Positions 60,001-63,000 of a DNA stretch of 64,000 nucleotides are shown piece by piece (within the stretch, counting starts at the first letter, position 1; each line of letters opens with the position of its first letter). Source of the DNA: Hippopus hippopus. Lineage: Eukaryota; Mollusca; Bivalvia; Cardiida; Cardiidae. The position numbers and the translations under genes are program-made. Where the stretch lies: the NCBI GenBank assembly GCA_946811185.2, contig OX328108.1, forward strand, positions 2,069,501-2,133,500. The letters run 5' to 3'. The notes beneath the pieces were generated by a model. It worked only from the letters and a program-made list of their open reading frames with translations, was not told the DNA's origin and did no database searches.

Positions 60001-63000
60001 CGTAATGCCTGGCCATTAGCCACATACACAAATATGAAACTCCCTTTACCAGTGTCTTAAAAACTTATTTTACAACATACCTAGTTTTAAATTTTTTTTT
60101 TCATGTTCTTACATTAACAAGTGTAGATGTACATTTACAGTATTCACCACAATCAGTGTATGAGAAGGAGAAGTTGCTCACACTGAGCAATCACTCTTTT
60201 CCAGAGAAATACTCATACCAAAAACATCACTTCTATTGTAGACAATCAAAAACTGAAATACTTGAAACAGTGGAATCGCTCATGTCGAACAATCCACCTT
60301 CATACACTGAGAACTAGAAATATCAGTGCCAATAATACAACTCATAAATACCAACATACACAAATAGGAAACATTCTTTACCAGTCTAAAATTTCGATGT
60401 TTGGTAGAGTTAACTCTTTACATGGTGACAAAGTTATAGAATGACCTAAAATGATAGCATTTGCAGACATCAGAGATGATATACCTCAAATCATGTAGTC
60501 AAAAAGACAGAAAACATGCTTCCACATTGTTTTCAAAAACCTCTCTCAGGGTTGTTAAAACAAGGGTCTGTTTGGAACAGGATTAAAACAAAGGCAGAAG
60601 ATTACCTCTTTAAAAAATTGTAAAATTTTTGGACTTGTCCAGATGAAAGCATTTATAGACAACAGAGTTGAGTAATTTCACTCAAAGGATGTAGTTTGCC
60701 TTTAGAAGGGTAGAAAACATTGTGGGAAAAGGAGAAAATGCTGGTTACCAGCATTTTCTCCTTTTCCTACAATGTTTCATAAGCTTCCTTTTTTTTTAAG
60801 GGTCATTAAAAGCCTGGAATGAATGGTAAAGGATTTAACATTTTGAGCGCCAAGTAAACCTTATGAACACTTTCAGTCCAGAAGTAAGACTGAAGTCATT
60901 GCACTTCAGGGTTGCTATTGCCCAGAATGTCTAAGCAAAGCAGACAGTGTAGATCAAAGATCAGACTACTTGTTTTTTTTTAGTCTGATCTTGATCTACT
61001 CTTTCTGCTATAAACAACTATAGTTATGAAAAGCCCTTTAAGGGTTTATAACTTATATATGAAAAAGTCATGTTTACCTCTTTTCAGAAAATTTAAAAAG
61101 TTTTACTTTTTTTTATCAACAGGGCGCCATGTTTGGTAGATCTGGAGAACACCTGACTTTACGATTACGGTCTCTCAGTTTTAAAGCCATCTTGCGACAG
61201 GTATTTATTGTTTTTGGAAGGGCAGAAAACAATGTGGGAAAAAAATGTTTTAACCTTTTCTCACAATGTTTTCTAAAGCCTTCTCTCTTGAAAGTCAGGA
61301 TTGTGTGGTAAAGGGTTAATCATGCAATCAAGTTCTTGCATAATTATGTGGGGATAGTTCCAAAGGTTTGGGCCCATTTGTCACAGGATTCAAACTACAA
61401 ACCTCCAACAGTTATGTTTCATATGGTTTTTTTATTATGTAAAATCAGACCTGACATTTCTGGTACTATACTCACCATACATCCTTTTTTCAACCTCTTA
61501 CCAAACAATCCTTTATTTTGACAACCCTTAGGAGGAAGACTCTTGAGAACAATGTGGGAAAAGTAGAAAATGCTGGTTGCAGCATTTTCTACTTTTCTCT
61601 AAAGGTTTTCCAATATTTCAAAAGCAAATCCTATGTTTTGAGTCATGTTTAATTTGTCGTTTGCAAATGCTTTGCATTTGGTTTATTCTAAAATTTTGTC
61701 GTTTGGTAAAGGCTTAATTTAGAGACTAGCTATCTGATTGGTTGTAACAAAATTTCTTGTCCAATCTAATGACTAGAATTGCAATTCAGAGTAAAGTCCC
61801 AGATGTTTGAAAATCTCCCTCTCAAATTTTTCTGAACAGGATATTGCATATTTTGATGACCATGGCAACAGTGTTGGGGCCTTGACAACAAGACTGGCGA
61901 CAGATGCAGCACAAGTACAAGGGGTAAGCATGTCTTCTTAAACTAACTAACTCTTCATGAAAGATTTTCTTCTGCTTATATTATTCACTCTCAGTGATTG
62001 CTCCCTGGAACTTTTAACAGGTACTAGTGCAGTTTAATTAGACTTCTTCCATAGGCTGACTGCCTTATCCACAATGTTTTCAGAAGCCTTCTTCCTCAGA
62101 CGTTATAAAAAAATACTGGCCCAAGTGGGTTGTTCTATTAAAGAAACTCTAGGAAGGCATTAAGTCTGTGCCAGATGAAAAAATTTTAGACTAGTCCAGA
62201 TTGAAAGCATTTGCAGACAACAAATTAAAGGTGGTTCATATGCTGAAATTAGTCCTTGATAGGATAGAAAACATTATGGGAAAAGGAGAAAGTGCTGGTT
62301 ACAAGCATTTTCTCCTTTTCCCAAAATGTTTTCAAAAGCCGTCTTCCTCAGCATTGTTAAAAGTGGGGATTGTGTGGTAAAGGGTTAACAGGTACAGGAC
62401 TTAGTGTAATTATATCAGACTTGTTCCATAGAGGATGACTGCTTTATCCACAATGTTTCAAGAGCCTTTTTCCTCAGACAGGTTTTATGCATCTGCATCT
62501 GCACCTATATCAGCCTTCTAGACTGTGCAGCCTGACATGAATCAAAGCTCTTTGCTATTTTTTAAAAGTTCTGCATGTCCAAGGACCATTCTACCTCCAG
62601 ACTCAGTTACTTGTTAGATTTTATGGATCTATAATGTTACGGGAGATCACTCCTTCCTTACTGTATAGCTTTCCCGTATAAAAAAAAAATCAATACCTGA
62701 CAGCTGCGTCAGAGAGAATTCTCTTTAGCTCAGTGGTTATGGTGTTGGCCTTTCGTCCGGGCATTCTAGGTTCGAATCCTGCCCGGTCCCTGTATTTCTG
62801 CCATGCATTTGTATTTCAGTTATGCATTTGTTGCGAACTTTCATGTTTGTAAGAATAATTATGTGACAACTTAGCTCTACATAGTGCATTACGAAAATGC
62901 ATTAAACCTCCTTTTGCAAGGGCACCAGAAAATTTTTACTGTTTGGTAAAAAGTTAATACATCTATATTTCAGGCAGCGGGAGCTCGTATCGGTCAGTCA

